Below, in pieces: positions 41,448 through 51,816 of a stretch of DNA of 64,000 bases. The stretch covers positions 1 through 64,000 of the forward strand of contig JAZRZO010000066.1 in NCBI GenBank assembly GCA_045601405.1, given 5' to 3'. Positions within the stretch are counted from its first letter, which is position 1. Every line of letters begins with the position of its first letter. The position numbers and the translations under genes are program-made. Source of the DNA: RGIG5612 sp045601405. Its GTDB lineage: Bacteria > Bacillota > Clostridia > Lachnospirales > Lachnospiraceae. Under the pieces are notes generated by a model. That model ran no database searches and had not been told where the DNA came from. It saw only the letters and a program-made list of their open reading frames with translations.

Positions 41448-43535
41448 ATGAATATTTATAAGACGGAGAATATCAGAAATGTCGTTCTTTTAGGTCATGG
41501 CGGAGCCGGAAAGACCACTCTTGCCGAATCAATGGCACTTACGACAGGTATTATCACGAGAATGGGGACTGTTGCGGACGGAAACACCATAAGCGACTTC
41601 GATAAAGAAGAGCAGAAAAGGCAATTTTCCATCAGCACTACGATCATTCCAATAGAATTCAACGGTATCAAGATCAACATCATAGATACGCCGGGATACT
41701 TTGATTTTATCGGCGCGACCGAGGAAGGCTTAAGTGTAGCCGACGCCGCGGTCATTGTTGTAAATGCTAAATCCGGGATAGAAGTGGGAACCCATAAAGC
41801 ATGGGGCTTTTGCGAAAAATACAAGATCCCGAGGATTATATATATTTCCGGAATGGATGATGCGAATGCCGATTACATGAAGGTTGTTGAGGATCTTAAA
41901 GCTGAATTCGGAAAAAAGATCGCACCGTTTCACCTTCCTATAAGCGAGGGCGGTTCATTTGCGGGTTATGTAAATGTTATACGTGAATCCGGAAGGAAAT
42001 ATAAGGCTGACGGGTCATATGACGAGTGTGAGGTTCCTGCAGACCTTAAAGATGAAATGTCATCGGCAAGAGATATGATCCTTGAGGCTGTAGCGGAAAC
42101 AAGCGAAGAGCTTATGGACAAGTATTTCGGCGGAGAAGAGTTTACTCTCGAGGAGATAATGAGTGCCCTTAAGAACTCCGTTATAGAGGGGGATATCGTC
42201 CCGGTACAAGTTGGATCCTCGGTCAATAATTTCGGCGGAAAGATGGTGCTGGAGGCGGTAGAGCGATACTTCCCGTCACCTGACAAGTCTCCGGTCAGAA
42301 AATACGGCAGGGACACAAAAACAGAGGAGACTTTTATCTGCGAATGCTCGACAGACAAGCCGCTGGCCGCATATGTTTTCAAGACCATCGTGGATCCCTT
42401 CATCGGAAAATATTCACTTGTCAAGATATATTCCGGTGTTCTTTCAGCGGATGACACCGTATTTAACGCTGAAACAGATGAATCCGAAAAGATATCCAAG
42501 ATTTATATAATGCGCGGCAAAAACTTTGAAGAGATCAAAGAGCTTCAGCCCGGTGATATCGGCGCTATAGGTAAGCTTAACCTTGCAAGGACAGGAGATA
42601 CTCTTTGCAAGAAGGAATCGCCTGTTATACTCGATAAGTTTGAAATGGCTGTGCCTTACACATATAAAAAATATTTCGCTGTTAACAAGGGCGATGAAGA
42701 TAAGATATCACAGTCTCTCGCTAAGCTGTGCGCGGAGGATCAGACTCTAAAGGTTGTTTCCGACGAGGAGAACAAACAGTCGCTCCTTTACGGCATCGGC
42801 GACCAGCAGCTTGATGTTGTCGTTTCCAAGATGAAGGACAAATATAAAGTTGATATCGCACTTGATAAGCCCGCGTTCCCGTTCAGGGAGACAATAAGAA
42901 AAACCTCCGAGGTTGAAGGAAAGCACAAGAAGCAGTCGGGAGGCCACGGTCAGTACGGTCATGTTAAAATGATATTCGAGCCTATCGGAGATACGGAGCA
43001 GATATATCAGTTTGAGGAAAAGATATTCGGCGGAAGCGTACCTAAAAACTATTTCCCGGCTGTAGAAAAAGGCATACAGGAATGTGTTCAGAGAGGTCCT
43101 TTGGCAAACTATCCTGTTGTCGGGGTAAAGGCAACACTCATAGACGGTTCATACCACCCGGTAGACTCAAACGAAATGTCATTTAAGATGGCTACCGTAC
43201 TGGCATTTAAAAAAGGCTTTATGGAGGCTGGTCCGGTTCTGCTGGAGCCGATCGCAAGCCTTAAGGTAATAGTTCCGGATAAGTTTACCGGTGACGTAAT
43301 GGGAGACCTTAACAAGAGAAGAGGCCGCGTACTCGGAATGAATCCTACCGATGACGGAAAGACCTGCATAGAGGCGGATATACCTATGTCTGAGCTTTAC
43401 GGCTATAATACGGATCTTCGTTCCATGACAGGCGGTTTCGGCGATTTCTCATATGAATTCGCAAGATATGAACAGGCTCCAGCGGAAGTACAGCAGAAGG
43501 AAGTGGCGGCAAGACAGAGCAAGGATGAGGACTGA
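41448..43535 (+). CDS. EF-G paralogue (FusA2-like translation GTPase)
   Basis: 695 residues. EF-G domain order, with G1 GHGGAGKTTLAE instead of AHIDAGKTT of canonical EF-G, G3 DTPGYFDF, effector differences, then domains II-V (GGHGQYGHVKMIFEP, ANYPVVGVKATLIDGSYH, FGDFSYEFARYEQAP). The altered P-loop and stand-alone location mark it as the second EF-G type, whose role differs from main translocation and is not well defined. ATG 41448 is chosen for TTGGAGGTG 19-11 bases upstream and the family start. Confidence 0.9.
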   Translation: MNIYKTENIRNVVLLGHGGAGKTTLAESMALTTGIITRMGTVADGNTISDFDKEEQKRQFSISTTIIPIEFNGIKINIIDTPGYFDFIGATEEGLSVADAAVIVVNAKSGIEVGTHKAWGFCEKYKIPRIIYISGMDDANADYMKVVEDLKAEFGKKIAPFHLPISEGGSFAGYVNVIRESGRKYKADGSYDECEVPADLKDEMSSARDMILEAVAETSEELMDKYFGGEEFTLEEIMSALKNSVIEGDIVPVQVGSSVNNFGGKMVLEAVERYFPSPDKSPVRKYGRDTKTEETFICECSTDKPLAAYVFKTIVDPFIGKYSLVKIYSGVLSADDTVFNAETDESEKISKIYIMRGKNFEEIKELQPGDIGAIGKLNLARTGDTLCKKESPVILDKFEMAVPYTYKKYFAVNKGDEDKISQSLAKLCAEDQTLKVVSDEENKQSLLYGIGDQQLDVVVSKMKDKYKVDIALDKPAFPFRETIRKTSEVEGKHKKQSGGHGQYGHVKMIFEPIGDTEQIYQFEEKIFGGSVPKNYFPAVEKGIQECVQRGPLANYPVVGVKATLIDGSYHPVDSNEMSFKMATVLAFKKGFMEAGPVLLEPIASLKVIVPDKFTGDVMGDLNKRRGRVLGMNPTDDGKTCIEADIPMSELYGYNTDLRSMTGGFGDFSYEFARYEQAPAEVQQKEVAARQSKDED

Positions 43536-43559
43536 CGTCAGGATATAAAACAGTAAATC

Positions 43560-44807
43560 ATGATATATGATCTTGTGATCATTGGCGGCGGTGCATCAGG
43601 TTTATGCACCGCCATAATGTCTAAAAAAGAAGATAACAGCATACTTATACTGGAAAGAGGCAGCCGGGCAGGAAAAAAGATATTGTCTACCGGAAACGGC
43701 AGATGCAACCTGTCAAATTCCTTCTGCCGCGCAGAGCTTTTTGACAGTAATCCGGAAAATATACCACCATATTTTTCTGATACGGATGATTCGTTCGCGA
43801 AGAAAGTTATAAAGGCCTTCAACGTTGAAGACACCATTGATTTTTTTGAGGATACAGGTTTGCTCACGATAGATAAAGACGGCTATATCTATCCTTTAAG
43901 CGAACAGGCATCAGCAGTTCTTGATATCCTTCGCTTCAAATGTGAAGAGGCGGGCGTTGAGATAAGATGCAGCTCTTTTGTTGAGAAAGTTGAATATGTA
44001 AGCGGATCAGGCAACGGACACAGATTTCGTATCGATGATATTTTGTGCAGAAACCTTGTGATAGCCACCGGCGGGATGAGCGTCCCTGAGACCGGCTCAG
44101 ACGGCTCCGGCTATTTGATTGCGGAAAGTCTCGGTCATAAGATAATAAAGCCGCTGCCGGCGCTGTGTGCACTTAAATGTTCAGATAAATTCACAAAGTC
44201 GCTTGCGGGTGTCAGGTGCCGGGCGGAGCTGGAGCTTTTCAGGCTTCGGAATAAAAAGCGCATCCTGGTGATGAAGATCATTGGCAACCTTCAGTTTGTA
44301 TCTGATGGCATCTCCGGTATTCCTGTATTTCAATTATCAATCCCCGGAACGCGGCTTCTCGATGAAAAGGAAGAGCTGCTTATCAGGGCCGACCTGCTTC
44401 CGGATGTATCAGAAGAAAGACTGACAGACTTTTTTAAGTTCGATCCCGAAAAAAGACTCGCGGGAGCGCTCAACAAAAAGCTTGTGCCCGTGATAAAAAA
44501 AGAAGCGGCGAAGTCCCACCCGGATGCATCTGCGGAAGAGATGGCTGAAATATACACAAATGTGATAAAGAAATTTAAGCTGCATCCCGTTTCAACATAT
44601 GGTTTTCAAAAAGCACAGACAACATATGGAGGAGTGGACCTCAGAGAAATAGACCCTGTCTCCATGGAGTCAAAAAAGGTAAAAGGACTTTTCTTTACGG
44701 GTGAGATCGTAGATGTTACAGGGATATGCGGCGGCTACAACCTGCAGTGGGCGTGGTCAAGCGCGCATGCCGTAGCGAAACATTTAACCGGCAGCGGAAT
44801 GGAATGA
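43560..44807 (+). CDS. HI0933/BaiN-type NAD(P)/FAD-dependent oxidoreductase
   Basis: 415 residues. Starts with the FAD Rossmann motif DLVIIGGGASGLCTAIMSKK, then GKKILSTGNGRCNLSN and a C-terminal GLFFTGEIVDVTGICGGYNL followed by QWAWSSA, all features of the HI0933-like flavoprotein family. Some relatives reduce bile-acid intermediates; the substrate here is unknown. Follows the EF-G paralogue by 24 bp. Confidence 0.9.
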   Translation: MIYDLVIIGGGASGLCTAIMSKKEDNSILILERGSRAGKKILSTGNGRCNLSNSFCRAELFDSNPENIPPYFSDTDDSFAKKVIKAFNVEDTIDFFEDTGLLTIDKDGYIYPLSEQASAVLDILRFKCEEAGVEIRCSSFVEKVEYVSGSGNGHRFRIDDILCRNLVIATGGMSVPETGSDGSGYLIAESLGHKIIKPLPALCALKCSDKFTKSLAGVRCRAELELFRLRNKKRILVMKIIGNLQFVSDGISGIPVFQLSIPGTRLLDEKEELLIRADLLPDVSEERLTDFFKFDPEKRLAGALNKKLVPVIKKEAAKSHPDASAEEMAEIYTNVIKKFKLHPVSTYGFQKAQTTYGGVDLREIDPVSMESKKVKGLFFTGEIVDVTGICGGYNLQWAWSSAHAVAKHLTGSGME

Positions 44808-44937
44808 GATCATGGCTGCAACATTATTGCCCGAAACGATCAGCTTGCCGGAATCATATGAGTTTACAAACAATATCTTTTGTTTTAAAATATTGGCCTG
44901 CAAATAAAATATCTGAAAGGATTCTTAGTCAATAACC

Positions 44938-46560
44938 ATGATTCGGATCAGTCAAATACAATTACCGGTAGATCATACCAAGGCTCAGCTGGAGCGTGCT
45001 ATCTGCAAAAAGCTCCGTGTGAGCGACAACGATATCAGATCAGTCAGATACTCTATTGTGAAGCTGTCTCTGGACGCACGGAACAAGAACAATATCACAT
45101 ATAATTATGTGGTCGATGTCGATGTCGAAAATGAGGATACAGTTCTGAAGGCATGCGAAAAAAGCAAGACGATCTTTCGCAAAGTCGTGAAAAAATATCA
45201 GCTTCCAAAACAGGGCACAGAGAAGATGAATGTCAGGCCGTATGTCATCGGCAGCGGACCGGCAGGTCTTTTTGCGGCCTATTTTCTTGCTGAATATGGA
45301 TATAAGCCTATCCTAATAGAGAGAGGAGAACCGGTGGAAAGCCGGATAAACACCGTAAACGCCTATTGGGATCGGAAAGCTCCTTTAAACACGGAATCCA
45401 ACATTCTGTTCGGAGAGGGAGGGGCCGGCACATTTTCTGACGGAAAGCTGAACACCGGTGTAAATGATATCAATGGCAGAAATATGCTGGTGCTCCAGAC
45501 CTTTGTTGATAACGGAGCTCCGAAGGACACGCTTTATAAAAATAAGCCTCATATCGGTACAGATGTTCTGACTGAAGTTGTGAAGAACATGAGAAGACGC
45601 ATTATCTCAAACGGAGGAGAGGCCATATTCAACACAAGATTCATTGGCTTTACTTCCAGCGGAGGCGCTCTTGACAGCATAAAGCTTGAGTCAAACGATC
45701 ATGAGTATGAGGTGGACTGCAATAATGTGATACTTGCTCCGGGACATTCGGCAAGAGATACCTTTAAGATCCTTTATGACTCCGGAATAAATATGGAGCA
45801 GAAAGCATTTGCTGTGGGTGTACGGATAGAACACCTTCAGGAAAGCATAAATGCCGCACAATACGGCGAAGATCATAAAGAAAGATACAAAGGATTGCTT
45901 CCGCCGGCAGACTATAAGCTCACGGCAAAAACGAAGGAGGGAAGAAGCGTATATTCGTTCTGTATGTGTCCGGGAGGATATGTAGTTGACTCCTCATCGG
46001 AAGAGGGATGTCTCAGTGTTAACGGAATGAGTTACTCCGGCCGTGACAGCAAAAACGCTAATGCCGCGATCATAGTAAGCGTGACACCTGAGGATTTCGC
46101 ATCGGAAACATACCCGCTCGCAGGAATGGATTTTCAGCGTGAGCTTGAAGCTCTGGCGTGGCAGGCGGGAAACGGAAACATACCTGTTCAGCTTTTGAAG
46201 GATTTTTTAGCGAACAGGGTCTCGGAGGGATTCGGAAGCATCATACCGGAGGTAAAAGGACAGACTTCCTTTGCGGATATAAACGATATCCTTCCGGATA
46301 TAATCTGCCAGTCAATAAAAGATTCCATAAATCTGTTCGGAGAAAAGATAAGGGGCTTTGATGACCCTGATGCCGTATTGAGCGCGGTTGAAAGCAGGAC
46401 ATCATCACCTGTGCGAATATTAAGAAACGGACATTTTGAAAGCAATGTAAGAGGTATTTTCCCTTGCGGAGAGGGTGCCGGATACGCAGGAGGCATAACC
46501 AGCGCCGCTATGGACGGGATCAAGGTCTTTGAAGAGATCTACAGCAGGTACAAGGCATAG
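44938..46560 (+). CDS. FAD-dependent oxidoreductase of the long (~540-residue) uncharacterised family
   Basis: 540 residues. An N-terminal ~90-residue domain (LDARNKNNITYNYVVDVDVE) precedes the FAD motif VIGSGPAGLFAAYFLAEYGY near residue 103 and ILFGEGGAGTFSDGKLNTGV. The C-terminus has FPCGEGAGYAGGITSAAMDG. The family is widespread in Clostridia and often annotated NAD(P)/FAD-dependent dehydrogenase without a known substrate. The 130-bp gap upstream shows no clear promoter. Confidence 0.88.
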   Translation: MIRISQIQLPVDHTKAQLERAICKKLRVSDNDIRSVRYSIVKLSLDARNKNNITYNYVVDVDVENEDTVLKACEKSKTIFRKVVKKYQLPKQGTEKMNVRPYVIGSGPAGLFAAYFLAEYGYKPILIERGEPVESRINTVNAYWDRKAPLNTESNILFGEGGAGTFSDGKLNTGVNDINGRNMLVLQTFVDNGAPKDTLYKNKPHIGTDVLTEVVKNMRRRIISNGGEAIFNTRFIGFTSSGGALDSIKLESNDHEYEVDCNNVILAPGHSARDTFKILYDSGINMEQKAFAVGVRIEHLQESINAAQYGEDHKERYKGLLPPADYKLTAKTKEGRSVYSFCMCPGGYVVDSSSEEGCLSVNGMSYSGRDSKNANAAIIVSVTPEDFASETYPLAGMDFQRELEALAWQAGNGNIPVQLLKDFLANRVSEGFGSIIPEVKGQTSFADINDILPDIICQSIKDSINLFGEKIRGFDDPDAVLSAVESRTSSPVRILRNGHFESNVRGIFPCGEGAGYAGGITSAAMDGIKVFEEIYSRYKA

Positions 46561-46563
46561 ATA

Positions 46564-47730
46564 ATGAATACAAATTATAACATCAATTTGATCAAAAGCG
46601 ATAAAGGCCTGTATGATCTCATCTTCAGAAAAAACAAGATAATCGAGATGTATCATGGCGACAAGGATGGCTACAGCTCACTCGATTTTTATTGTTATGA
46701 TCCGCTCACAAATGTTCTGACGCAGCTCATGTCTGATAAGCTGATACTTGAAGCAGTCCATATACATGTATGCTACCGCCCTTGCGAGCTGCTTTATGTC
46801 GCAACACTGTCCGCAGACGAAGAGGACGTGGTATGTATCAGTACATTTGATCCTGAGACCGCGGAAATATCAGAACTGTACTCATTCAAGGCAGATGATG
46901 ATATTTTTAGGGAAGATACCAGACTTCAGATATTTGTACTTTCTCCGCAGCATCTGATCATACAGCAAGAGGTTGTGGATAATGCCGCGTCGGGAATGCT
47001 GATGGGGAATATAGCTTTTTCACAATTTCTCTTTAATATTGAAACAGGGATCAGAACGGATATCATTGAGGAAAATATGATAAATAACGGCATCAATATG
47101 ATTGCACCCCTCAATGAGTCCGATGTTATGATAAAAACAGGCTACTCCTATCTTGAAGACAGCCGGCTCGGTACTGCATCCGAAAATGATGCCCTTATAG
47201 AAAGCGTGTTCATTACTTCGACGGGCAAGCTCATATCGGATATTGAGCTTAAACTTGCAAATATAGATATGCAGCTTATTTCATCAACTTATAATGACCG
47301 CTATATACTTAAGCCTGAGCTTGCGGATGATTATTTCTTCTACAACATTGTTGACATTGAATCCGGAAAGTCTGAATGCGTATTTTATGATCACAGGAAC
47401 GGAAACCGGATAACAGCTAAAAATTCGGATGTTTCGCGGGAGGATCTGCGGCTGGCATATGTGATAGATAATAAGCCGTATGTGCGTAAGCTGATAGGCG
47501 CCAACTGCGAATTTATAAATATCGAAACAGGTGAAAATGATATATCTTTCTATGATGAGGAATTTTTAGACAGTTCAGGCAGGATACTGATCACGGCAAA
47601 GAGCTATGGAAAAAAGAACAGGATGAGATTATATAAATATCCGGGAAATGATCTTTTACTGGAAGAAAGCTGCAATTATATCACCTGCTTAAACAGCGGT
47701 GATGATTACTATATTTATATATCAAGATGA
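46564..47730 (+). CDS. Protein of unknown function, repeat-rich (possible beta-propeller)
   Basis: 388 residues; I do not recognise a family. No signal peptide or membrane segment is visible. Short D/N-x-E-T/S-G-like turns recur about every 60-90 residues: YDPLTNVLTQL, FDPETAEISEL, FNIETGIRTDI, VDIESGKSECV and INIETGENDIS, each between predicted beta strands, as in beta-propeller blades. It starts 3 bp after the flavoprotein gene and overlaps miaB by 4 bp, so it is part of that transcript. No motif points to an enzyme. Confidence 0.75.
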   Translation: MNTNYNINLIKSDKGLYDLIFRKNKIIEMYHGDKDGYSSLDFYCYDPLTNVLTQLMSDKLILEAVHIHVCYRPCELLYVATLSADEEDVVCISTFDPETAEISELYSFKADDDIFREDTRLQIFVLSPQHLIIQQEVVDNAASGMLMGNIAFSQFLFNIETGIRTDIIEENMINNGINMIAPLNESDVMIKTGYSYLEDSRLGTASENDALIESVFITSTGKLISDIELKLANIDMQLISSTYNDRYILKPELADDYFFYNIVDIESGKSECVFYDHRNGNRITAKNSDVSREDLRLAYVIDNKPYVRKLIGANCEFINIETGENDISFYDEEFLDSSGRILITAKSYGKKNRMRLYKYPGNDLLLEESCNYITCLNSGDDYYIYISR

Positions 47731-49154
47731 AAGAACAGATACGGACAGATAATGACATGATAGCTAAAAACGCTCCTGTTACTGAACCGGAGCGGCAGTT
47801 TTATTATTCCTCTTTGTGCAGGGATATCGTGGAGGCTCTTTCAGCCCGGAAAGGCCGCCCTTTAAAGGCCTGTGTTAAAACCTTTGGCTGCCAGATGAAC
47901 TCCAAAGACAGCGAAAAGCTTATGGGCATATTAAAAAACACTGGATATGAGCTTTCAGATGACGAGGACAGCGACTTTGTCCTGTATAATACCTGCACGG
48001 TTAGAGAACACGCAAATCTAAGGGTGTATGGCCGTCTTGGCGTATTAAAACAATACAAGGACAAAAATCCGGATATGATAATCGCCATGTGCGGCTGTAT
48101 GATGCAGGAACCGCAGGTGGTTGAAAAGATAAAGGAAAGCTACCGCCATGTCAGCATCATATTCGGAACGCATAATATATATAAGCTTGCAGAGCTGCTG
48201 TATGCGCATCTTTCAAACGGTACAGCCCAGATAGAGATACTTGAAGGAACGGATAGCATCGTTGAGGATCTTCCCTCTGAAAAAAAATATGGTTTTAAAT
48301 GCGGCGTAAATATCATGTACGGATGCAACAATTTCTGCTCCTATTGTATAGTTCCTTATGTAAGAGGAAGAGAGCGGAGCAGAAAAAGTGAAGATATCAT
48401 TGCAGAGGTAAATGAGCTGGCTGACGGGGGCGTTGTTGAGGTAATGCTCCTTGGGCAGAATGTTAATTCCTATGCATATGATTTTCCGGCGCTTTTAAGA
48501 GATACAGCAAAGATAGACGGCATAAAACGCATAAGATTTATGACATCACACCCGAAGGATCTTTCTGATGAGCTTATAGATACAATAGCACAGGAACCTA
48601 AGATAGCCCGTCATATCCACCTTCCGCTTCAATCCGGAAGCAGCCGTATCCTGCAGGCTATGAACAGACATTATACCGGGGAGGACTATCTGAAGCTGGT
48701 GACAAAGATAAGAGACAGGCTGCCTGATGTGTCTGTCACAACAGATATCATAGTCGGTTTTCCCGGTGAAACGGAGGAGGATTTTAAAGATACTCTCAAG
48801 GTATGCCGCAGTGCTGAATTTGACAGCGCATTCACATTTATTTATTCCAGAAGAAGCGGAACAAAGGCTGCAGAAATGCCGGATCAGATCCCTAAGGAGA
48901 TATCGTCACGGCGAATGGATGAGCTTCTTAAGGTGATATCGGAAACGTCCGCAGCGCGTAACGCCCGGCTTGAGGGCAGTACGGCCGAAGTTCTTGCAGA
49001 GAGCATCAATGCTAAGGATAAAGAACTTATCAATGGCAGGCTTTCAAATAACAGCATGGTTCATTTCAGGGCAGACCCTGATATACTCGGAAGCTTTGTA
49101 AATGTCAGGCTGACACAGGCAAAAGGATTTTACTATAACGGAGAACTGATCTGA
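47727..49154 (+). CDS. miaB: tRNA-2-methylthio-N6-dimethylallyladenosine synthase MiaB
   Basis: 475 residues. UPF0004 Cys in KTFGCQMNSKDSEK, YNTCTVREHANLR and IAMCGCMMQEP; radical-SAM CxxxCxxC in YGCNNFCSYCIVPYVRGRER; TRAM domain at the end. Adds a methylthio group to the i6A37 made by MiaA, whose gene lies 4.5 kb downstream in the same direction. Start overlaps the previous stop by 4 bp. Confidence 0.96.
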   Translation: MKEQIRTDNDMIAKNAPVTEPERQFYYSSLCRDIVEALSARKGRPLKACVKTFGCQMNSKDSEKLMGILKNTGYELSDDEDSDFVLYNTCTVREHANLRVYGRLGVLKQYKDKNPDMIIAMCGCMMQEPQVVEKIKESYRHVSIIFGTHNIYKLAELLYAHLSNGTAQIEILEGTDSIVEDLPSEKKYGFKCGVNIMYGCNNFCSYCIVPYVRGRERSRKSEDIIAEVNELADGGVVEVMLLGQNVNSYAYDFPALLRDTAKIDGIKRIRFMTSHPKDLSDELIDTIAQEPKIARHIHLPLQSGSSRILQAMNRHYTGEDYLKLVTKIRDRLPDVSVTTDIIVGFPGETEEDFKDTLKVCRSAEFDSAFTFIYSRRSGTKAAEMPDQIPKEISSRRMDELLKVISETSAARNARLEGSTAEVLAESINAKDKELINGRLSNNSMVHFRADPDILGSFVNVRLTQAKGFYYNGELI

Positions 49155-49156
49155 AC

Positions 49157-51763
49157 ATGGCACTATCACCGATGATGTCTCAATATATGGAGACAAAAAA
49201 AGAATATGAAGACTGTATATTATTCTACAGGCTCGGAGATTTTTACGAGCTTTTCTTTGAGGATGCCCTGACAGGGGCAAGGGAACTGGAAATAACGCTG
49301 ACAGGAAAGGACTGCGGCCTTGAGGAGAGGGCGCCTATGTGCGGAGTGCCTTTTCACAGCGTAGATTCGTATCTGAACAGGCTTGTGGCAAAGGGCTATA
49401 AAGTAGCCATAGCCGAACAGGTTGAAGACCCGAAGACAACAAAAGGAATAGTGAAAAGAGAAGTGGTACGGGTTGTTACTCCCGGGACCAATACTGACAG
49501 CACTGCCCTTGATGCAGGAAAAAATAATTACATCATGTGCATCTATTGCGATTCGGATGATTATTCCATTGCTCTTGCAGATATAACAACGGGGGAATTT
49601 TTAACAGCAGGGATAGATTCACCGCAGGCACTGATGGATGAGATAAACAAATTTTCTATTGCTGAGATCGTTTCAAACAAGAGCTTTCAGATTGCTCCTG
49701 TTGATCTTTCATATATCAGGGATAAGCTTAACATTCCCTGTTTTACGTTAAATGACGCAGTATTTGCCGGGGATTCCTGCAGCCGTCTTATCAAAGATCA
49801 CTTCCATGTGATAGACCTTTCGGGACTGGGGCTTAATGACCGTCCGGAATGCATTCCGGCTGTAGGGGCTTTGCTTTCATATCTTTATGAAACACAAAAG
49901 ACCGATCTCTCATTCCTGAATAAGCTCACGGTTTATTCAACGCAAAAATATATGCTTCTGGACCATGCCACAAGGAGAAACCTTGAGCTTACGGAAACAA
50001 TGCGTGATAAAAATAAAAAGGGGAGTCTTCTGCATGTTCTTGATAAGACCAAAACAGCAATGGGCGCGAGAAGATTGCGTTCTTTTATAGAGCAGCCCCT
50101 TAAGGAAATTGATGATATAAACGAAAGACTGGATGCGGTCGAAGAATTCAATATGGATCTGATCTCGCGTGATGAGCTCAGGGAATATCTGGGTCCTGTT
50201 TATGACCTCGAAAGACTTCTTGCAAGGATAGCGTATAAAAGCGCTAACCCCAGAGACCTCATTGCATTTAAGAATTCTCTGAAAATGCTGGAGCCTGTCA
50301 AAGATATACTCAAAAACTACGGATCCTCTCTTATAAAGAGGCTTTATAACGACCTTGATATACTAAAGGACATCTATGAACTCATCGAAAGCGCTGTCAA
50401 CGAAGAGCCGCCGGCTGCTATAAAAGACGGGGGCATAATCAAAGAAGGCTATTCCGCAGATATCGATAAATACCGCAACGCTAAGACCGAGAGTAAAACA
50501 TGGCTTGCGCAGATGGAAGAAGAGGAAAAGGAAAAGACGGGGATAAGATCCCTTAAGATAAGATATAACAAGGTCTTCGGATACTATATCGAGGTTACTA
50601 ATACCTTTATAGACAAGGTACCCGAACGCTATATCAGGAAACAGACTCTGGTAAACGCGGAACGGTATATCACCGATGAACTGAAAAAACTTGAAGAGGT
50701 GATACTTGGTGCGGAGGAAAAGCTTTTTTCTCTGGAGTATGATCTGTTTAACGGGATAAGAGATGAAATAGCGGAGCATATACCCAGGATCAAAAAAAGC
50801 GCTTTAGTGATCTCATATGTCGACGCTCTGCTTTCCCTCGCGTATGTAGCGGAACAGAATAAGTATATCAGACCAAAGATCAATACAGATGGAAGGATAA
50901 AAATAAAAGACGGCCGCCATCCGGTAGTTGAGGATATGATGCCTGAGGGGACATTCATCCCCAATGACGCGGACAGCGACAAAGCTGATAACCGGGTCTG
51001 CATTATCACAGGCCCCAATATGGCCGGAAAGTCCACTTATATGAGACAGCTTGCGCTTATAACGCTGATGGCATGCCTTGGCAGCTTTGTGCCCGCGTCC
51101 TGTGCGGATATATGCACCTGTGACAGGATATTCACCAGGGTCGGAGCGTCAGATGACCTTGCTTCTGGACAGAGTACTTTTATGGTTGAGATGACGGAGG
51201 TTGCGAATATCCTGAGAAACGCCACTTCATCGTCACTTGTAATACTCGACGAGATAGGGCGGGGGACCTCTACCTATGACGGCCTGGCAATTGCGTGGGC
51301 TGTTGTTGAATATATAGCTGACAGGAAAAAATGCGGCGCAAAAACGTTTTTCGCCACGCATTATCATGAGCTGACCGAGCTTGAGGGCCGGATAGACGGT
51401 GTTAAGAATTATTGCATTAGTGTAAAGGAGCAGGGGGATGACATCATATTCCTGCGCAAGATAATACGCGGAGGAGCAGATAAGAGCTACGGTATACAGG
51501 TGGCATCACTTGCGGGAGTCCCCGATGTTATAACTAAAAGAGCAAAGCAGATAGTTGCAAGGCTTGTGGAATCAGATATAAATGAACATGAAAAGATACC
51601 GGATGGCTTGTCCGGATCGGAAGATATTTCAACTGACGCTGAGACTGACATTGAAAGTACACAGCAGAGCAAAGCTCTTGACCTTCTGGGTGATATCGAG
51701 CCGGATAAGCTCTCGCCTCTTGAGGCATTAAACCTTTTATATGAACTTAAACAGCTGTTATAG
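49157..51763 (+). CDS. mutS: DNA mismatch repair protein MutS
   Basis: 868 residues. Mismatch-sensing N-terminus with DFYELFFEDA, ATPase ITGPNMAGKSTYMRQLALIT, DEIGRGTSTYDGLAIAWAVV and the TFFATHYHELTELE switch. Recognises mismatches and recruits MutL, encoded next. Its start is 2 bp after the miaB stop. Confidence 0.97.
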   Translation: MALSPMMSQYMETKKEYEDCILFYRLGDFYELFFEDALTGARELEITLTGKDCGLEERAPMCGVPFHSVDSYLNRLVAKGYKVAIAEQVEDPKTTKGIVKREVVRVVTPGTNTDSTALDAGKNNYIMCIYCDSDDYSIALADITTGEFLTAGIDSPQALMDEINKFSIAEIVSNKSFQIAPVDLSYIRDKLNIPCFTLNDAVFAGDSCSRLIKDHFHVIDLSGLGLNDRPECIPAVGALLSYLYETQKTDLSFLNKLTVYSTQKYMLLDHATRRNLELTETMRDKNKKGSLLHVLDKTKTAMGARRLRSFIEQPLKEIDDINERLDAVEEFNMDLISRDELREYLGPVYDLERLLARIAYKSANPRDLIAFKNSLKMLEPVKDILKNYGSSLIKRLYNDLDILKDIYELIESAVNEEPPAAIKDGGIIKEGYSADIDKYRNAKTESKTWLAQMEEEEKEKTGIRSLKIRYNKVFGYYIEVTNTFIDKVPERYIRKQTLVNAERYITDELKKLEEVILGAEEKLFSLEYDLFNGIRDEIAEHIPRIKKSALVISYVDALLSLAYVAEQNKYIRPKINTDGRIKIKDGRHPVVEDMMPEGTFIPNDADSDKADNRVCIITGPNMAGKSTYMRQLALITLMACLGSFVPASCADICTCDRIFTRVGASDDLASGQSTFMVEMTEVANILRNATSSSLVILDEIGRGTSTYDGLAIAWAVVEYIADRKKCGAKTFFATHYHELTELEGRIDGVKNYCISVKEQGDDIIFLRKIIRGGADKSYGIQVASLAGVPDVITKRAKQIVARLVESDINEHEKIPDGLSGSEDISTDAETDIESTQQSKALDLLGDIEPDKLSPLEALNLLYELKQLL

Positions 51764-51816
51764 AATGAGCGTAGGGACACTTTTTTGATCTTGGAGATCA
51801 TCATTACCGGGATATT

